Source of the DNA: Rhodospirillales bacterium
GTDB lineage: Bacteria > Pseudomonadota > Alphaproteobacteria > UBA828
DNA length: 45,359 bases
Reading direction: 5' to 3'
Assembly: GCA_028818565.1 (NCBI GenBank)
Contig: JAPPNV010000099.1
Span: 1-45,359, forward strand
In this document: piece by piece, positions 43,901 through 45,359 of the stretch
Position numbering within the stretch: position 1 is the stretch's first letter
How the letters are laid out: each line of letters opens with the position of its first letter
The notes under the pieces: model-generated
Told to the model about the DNA's origin: nothing
Database searches by the model: none
Seen by the model: the letters and a program-made list of their open reading frames with translations, nothing else
Position numbers and translations under genes: made by a program

Positions 43901-44796
43901 ACGAGGCCGACGTCGCAGCTGGTGCCCCCCATGTCGAGGGTGACGCCGTTGCCGTCGGCGTGGTCGCGGGCGAAGCGGGCGCCGGCGATGACCCCGCCGG
44001 CAAGGCCCGAGAGCAGCAGCTGGACCGGCGCATCGCCGGCGGATTCCGCCTGCAGATGGCCGCCGTTCGACTTCATCAGCGAGAGCGGCGCCTCGATCCC
44101 CGCCGTCTCCAGATCGGCCGAGACCTGGCCTACGAAGCGGTCGATGATGCGCTTGATGAAGGCGTCGGTGATGACCGTGGCGCTGCGTTGATACTCGCGC
44201 CAGATCGGGCAGACGTCGCTGGAGAGCGAGACCGGCAGGTCGGAAAAGCGCTCGGCGAGATAGGCGCCGATGGCCTCCTCATGGCTGGAGTCCACGTAGG
44301 AGAAGAGCAGGTTGACCGCGACCGCCCACTCCTGAGCCGGGTCGCTCTTGCGCCATTCGTCGATCCAGTCGCCCAGCCGTTCCAGCTCAGGCTTTTCCAG
44401 CGGGACCAGGATGTTGCCCTTGTGATCGACGCGCTCCTTGATGCCGAAGACGTGGCGGCGCAACACGCCTGCGCTGGGCTTCTCCCAGGCCGGGTTGTAG
44501 GCCTCCTTGCGCGCGATCAGCCCGATGATGGGCACGTCCTGCACGCCGTCGGTGCCGACGTAGAGCACGGTCGCGCCCTTCTTCTGCAGGCGCGCGTTGG
44601 TGGCGATGGTGGTGCCGAGCACGATGCGGCCGATCTCGTCCGGGGTAAGCTTGCTCTGTCCGATCGCGTTGAGCGGCGCGGCGGCGGGCTGCTGCGGCGT
44701 GGAAGGCACCTTGACGGTGCGGATGTGGCCGCTCGCGTCGTCCAGCGCGACCAGGTCCGTGAACGTGCCGCCGGTGTCGATGCCGACCCTATACAT
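40981..44796 (-). CDS. Hydantoinase A/B fusion (5-oxoprolinase-like)
   Basis: This 1271-residue protein fuses a HyuA-type ATPase half (about 1-690) to a HyuB-type half (about 695-1271). The N-terminus MYRVGIDTGGTFTDLVALDD carries the phosphate-binding loop of the ASKHA fold, and DMGGTSCDVGL is the second one. HyuB begins near VTLTVVNNALGNICNE and ends with the RVPGGGGYGDPHER glycine loop. The family cleaves hydantoins, 5-oxoproline or carboxylates ketones with ATP; the fused form is typical of 5-oxoprolinases and some carboxylases. Length is normal. The start overlaps a small four-cysteine protein's stop by 8 bases. Convergent with proV, 3 bases apart. Confidence 0.93.
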   Translation of the reverse strand: MYRVGIDTGGTFTDLVALDDASGHIRTVKVPSTPQQPAAAPLNAIGQSKLTPDEIGRIVLGTTIATNARLQKKGATVLYVGTDGVQDVPIIGLIARKEAYNPAWEKPSAGVLRRHVFGIKERVDHKGNILVPLEKPELERLGDWIDEWRKSDPAQEWAVAVNLLFSYVDSSHEEAIGAYLAERFSDLPVSLSSDVCPIWREYQRSATVITDAFIKRIIDRFVGQVSADLETAGIEAPLSLMKSNGGHLQAESAGDAPVQLLLSGLAGGVIAGARFARDHADGNGVTLDMGGTSCDVGLVTDGAFGSTTEYEVEWGVPVSALFIDYTTIGAGGGSIAYVDVGGLLRVGPRSAGADPGPACYGKGGTEPTVTDANVVLGRLDPDYFLGGEMTLDAACAHEAVAGLGQKLGLTAVETARAILETAAENMADAIRLMTVERGIDHRDYALIAFGGAGPLHAVDVAAPLEMKKVVVPPHPGLCSALGTLLTDLRVDRARTVNHRSDTVDLPTLNAQLQALAREAVDELRRDGLEGEAHVAGYISMRYMGQNFGELVQLDTLELDEDGFVRALEGLHSQHEELYGYALRDKVAEMTEVRVIAVGEERTDATLSAPATGSGQAHAHREVYFDGDTPLETPIYRRAELPAGSVVAGPAIIDEMDSTTLVPPQSEVEIGADGSLIVSLPRAAGAAVGTGRLAPEKDPVTLTVVNNALGNICNEMESAMVRTAYSPIFSESRDFSCCLFDRHLRMVGQAEMNPAIICAGLHTVPLCVKEMEEPIEQGDVIVHNDPYRGQCHMPEHLLMKPVFVDGTLIGYAANIAHIAEIGGMAVGSFASTATEVFQEGLRLPPVKLLSRGEYVKDVWRIALANHRTPNTTWGDFHAMIGSLNTAEQRLGALVKRLGVGTFEKICDALVDHAEHWMRNEIRKLPNGIYKAEDYFEDDGVSTNRFYFRPTVHIREEEIVVDLSESDEQARGPINVTYVATAAAGCTAVLQTLCARDVPLNSGCFKPLRVVAPPGTVANPVFPAPSVAGNTEGQPRIIAAVQHALSKAVPDMVSAAEGGTACNLLLGGIHPDTGEYWTHYQLEGGGWGGRLGKDGNTALCCAHASTIRATPIEVFETRFPLRVMKYEIRPDSGGAGKWRGGLGCWRQFEVVADAITVSALTDRISEGPYGLMKGKPGAPTGFFVKRVEDEEFRTFKEVYGTVSPTKFVNIQLHRGDQILVRVPGGGGYGDPHERAHDALRSDLEDGFVSEDGLSDYGRDASFADAVKEAAAAE

Positions 44797-45028
44797 CGCC
44801 TGCCTCCCCGCCGTGACGCGCTTCTTCGACGCGGCCTGCCGCCTTCGCCTCGGCGAATTCGGCGCGCACGCGCCGCTTCACGTCGGCGCACTTGTCCTCG
44901 CAGAACATCTCGCCGGGGAACTCGTCGTCCGCCCAGTATTCCCGCGCCATCATGATGCCGCAGAAGGAGCAGTTGAAAATTCGCGTGTCGTACCAGGCGA
45001 GGTTAAACGGGAGCCACTTGCCGCTCAT
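44789..45028 (-). CDS. Small four-cysteine protein coupled to hydantoinase fusion
   Basis: This 79-residue protein has Cys20-X2-Cys23 (NCSFCG) and Cys43-X3-Cys47 (FCEDKCAD), a spacing suited to a single zinc or iron-sulfur site, followed by a charged helix (DVKRRVRAEFAEAKAAGRVEEARHGGE, given here in part). GGGAGAG precedes the ATG. Its 3' end overlaps the hydantoinase start, so the two should be made in proportion. In acetone/acetophenone carboxylases a small gamma subunit accompanies HyuA/HyuB-like subunits; this may be an analogue, but no sequence similarity is claimed. Confidence 0.78.
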   Translation of the reverse strand: MSGKWLPFNLAWYDTRIFNCSFCGIMMAREYWADDEFPGEMFCEDKCADVKRRVRAEFAEAKAAGRVEEARHGGEAGDV

Positions 45029-45120
45029 CTCTCCCTGCCTCCCAGCGTGTCTCGGACGGCCGAGACACTTTCACGGCGCGCGATGCGGGTCAACCGGGCG
45101 CGGTGCCGGGGTAAGGCGGT

Positions 45121-45359
45121 CTACCACCCCCGCGCCTGCTCGACGACGCGGACGTTGGCGAGCCCGTCTTCGGCGCTGACCGCGAGCGGCGTGCCGCGTG
45201 CGATGGCGCGGGTGATGCTCTCGACCTGGGCCTTGTAGGTGTCGTGGCCCGCGAGCGAGACGGTGCGCGGCTTGCCGCCCTTGCGCACCGTCGTCATGGT
45301 GCCCGGGATACCGACGAAGCCGCCTTCGATCGTGCAGCAGCTCTCGCTGCCCAGAAGCT
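45121..45359 (-). CDS. Gfo/Idh/MocA-family oxidoreductase, C-terminal end (partial)
   Basis: The last 79 codons of a gene that continues past the right edge. The encoded end includes CTIEGGFVGIPGTMTTVRKG and the closing YKAQVESITRAIARGTPL, then AVSAEDGLANVRVVEQARGW. The SAEDGLANVRVVE helix and the R-A-(I)-G-T-P turn are typical of the C-terminus of NAD(P)-dependent sugar or inositol dehydrogenases of this family. The N-terminal Rossmann fold is outside the window, so the substrate is unknown. It is separated from the four-cysteine gene by 92 bp. Confidence 0.75.
   Translation of the reverse strand, partial: LLGSESCCTIEGGFVGIPGTMTTVRKGGKPRTVSLAGHDTYKAQVESITRAIARGTPLAVSAEDGLANVRVVEQARGW

Noticed and set aside
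41494-44955. A 1153-codon plus-strand frame opposite the hydantoinase fusion
   Set aside because: It is the antisense of a clear HyuA/HyuB gene; composition is His/Arg/Ala/Val-rich with no recognisable domain.

Overview
The window is GC-rich chromosomal DNA from a proteobacterium, most likely an alphaproteobacterium of the Rhodospirillales type. This is inferred from base composition, the long antisense open frames typical of very GC-rich DNA, and the gene repertoire: CaiB/BaiF CoA-transferase, hydantoinase A/B fusion, MaoC hydratase, tandem UspA proteins, a B12-binding radical SAM protein, and GcvTHP under a tandem glycine riboswitch. There is no phage, integrase or transposase. Genes are closely packed on both strands, and the larger gaps hold short dispersed repeats.

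Layout. 1-286: tandem GGGATT-type repeat array. 287-5454: amidase (-), MaoC hydratase, membrane-anchored pentapeptide-repeat protein, two paralogous tandem-domain universal stress proteins. 5455-8228: LuxR-type and LysR-type regulators, each with palindromes upstream. 8299-11881 (-): a histidine/phenylalanine ammonia-lyase homologue lacking the serine that forms the MIO cofactor, tRNA-Ser(GCU), an NTF2-fold protein and a class III aminotransferase. 12077-15765: four-gene molybdenum hydroxylase (FAD, 2Fe-2S, and a molybdopterin subunit split in two). 15804-18967: DUF3187 outer-membrane-type protein and Tat-exported PhoX phosphatase. 19238: a tiny secreted-type protein. 19574-24327: tandem glycine riboswitch and gcvT-gcvH-gcvP. 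24377-24961: ParDE toxin-antitoxin with a 25-bp palindromic operator. 25037-27767: PduO-type cobalamin adenosyltransferase with a HIG1-like membrane protein, ornithine cyclodeaminase-family protein, carboxylesterase. 28486-31934 (-): acyl-CoA ligase, PH-domain membrane protein, CaiB-type CoA-transferase operon. 32180-37443: alpha/beta hydrolase, glycosyltransferase, RraA-family protein, B12 radical SAM protein and an NTF2-like protein. 37852-40977: glycine betaine-type ABC transporter (binding protein, permease, ATPase). 40981-45028 (-): hydantoinase A/B fusion with a small four-cysteine protein. 45121-45359: the 3' end of a Gfo/Idh/MocA oxidoreductase.

Taken together this looks like nitrogen and one-carbon compound catabolism: amide hydrolysis, betaine-type uptake, glycine cleavage, Mo-hydroxylase oxidation, CoA-ester activation and transfer, and ATP-dependent lactam or hydantoin opening, interspersed with regulators and stress genes. 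A shared pathway is inference from proximity only.

The points most worth a second look are the MIO-less ammonia-lyase homologue, the split Mo hydroxylase, the peptide ending CFFGIPCF, the four-cysteine partner of the hydantoinase fusion, and several families of intergenic repeats, two of which sit specifically between convergent genes.
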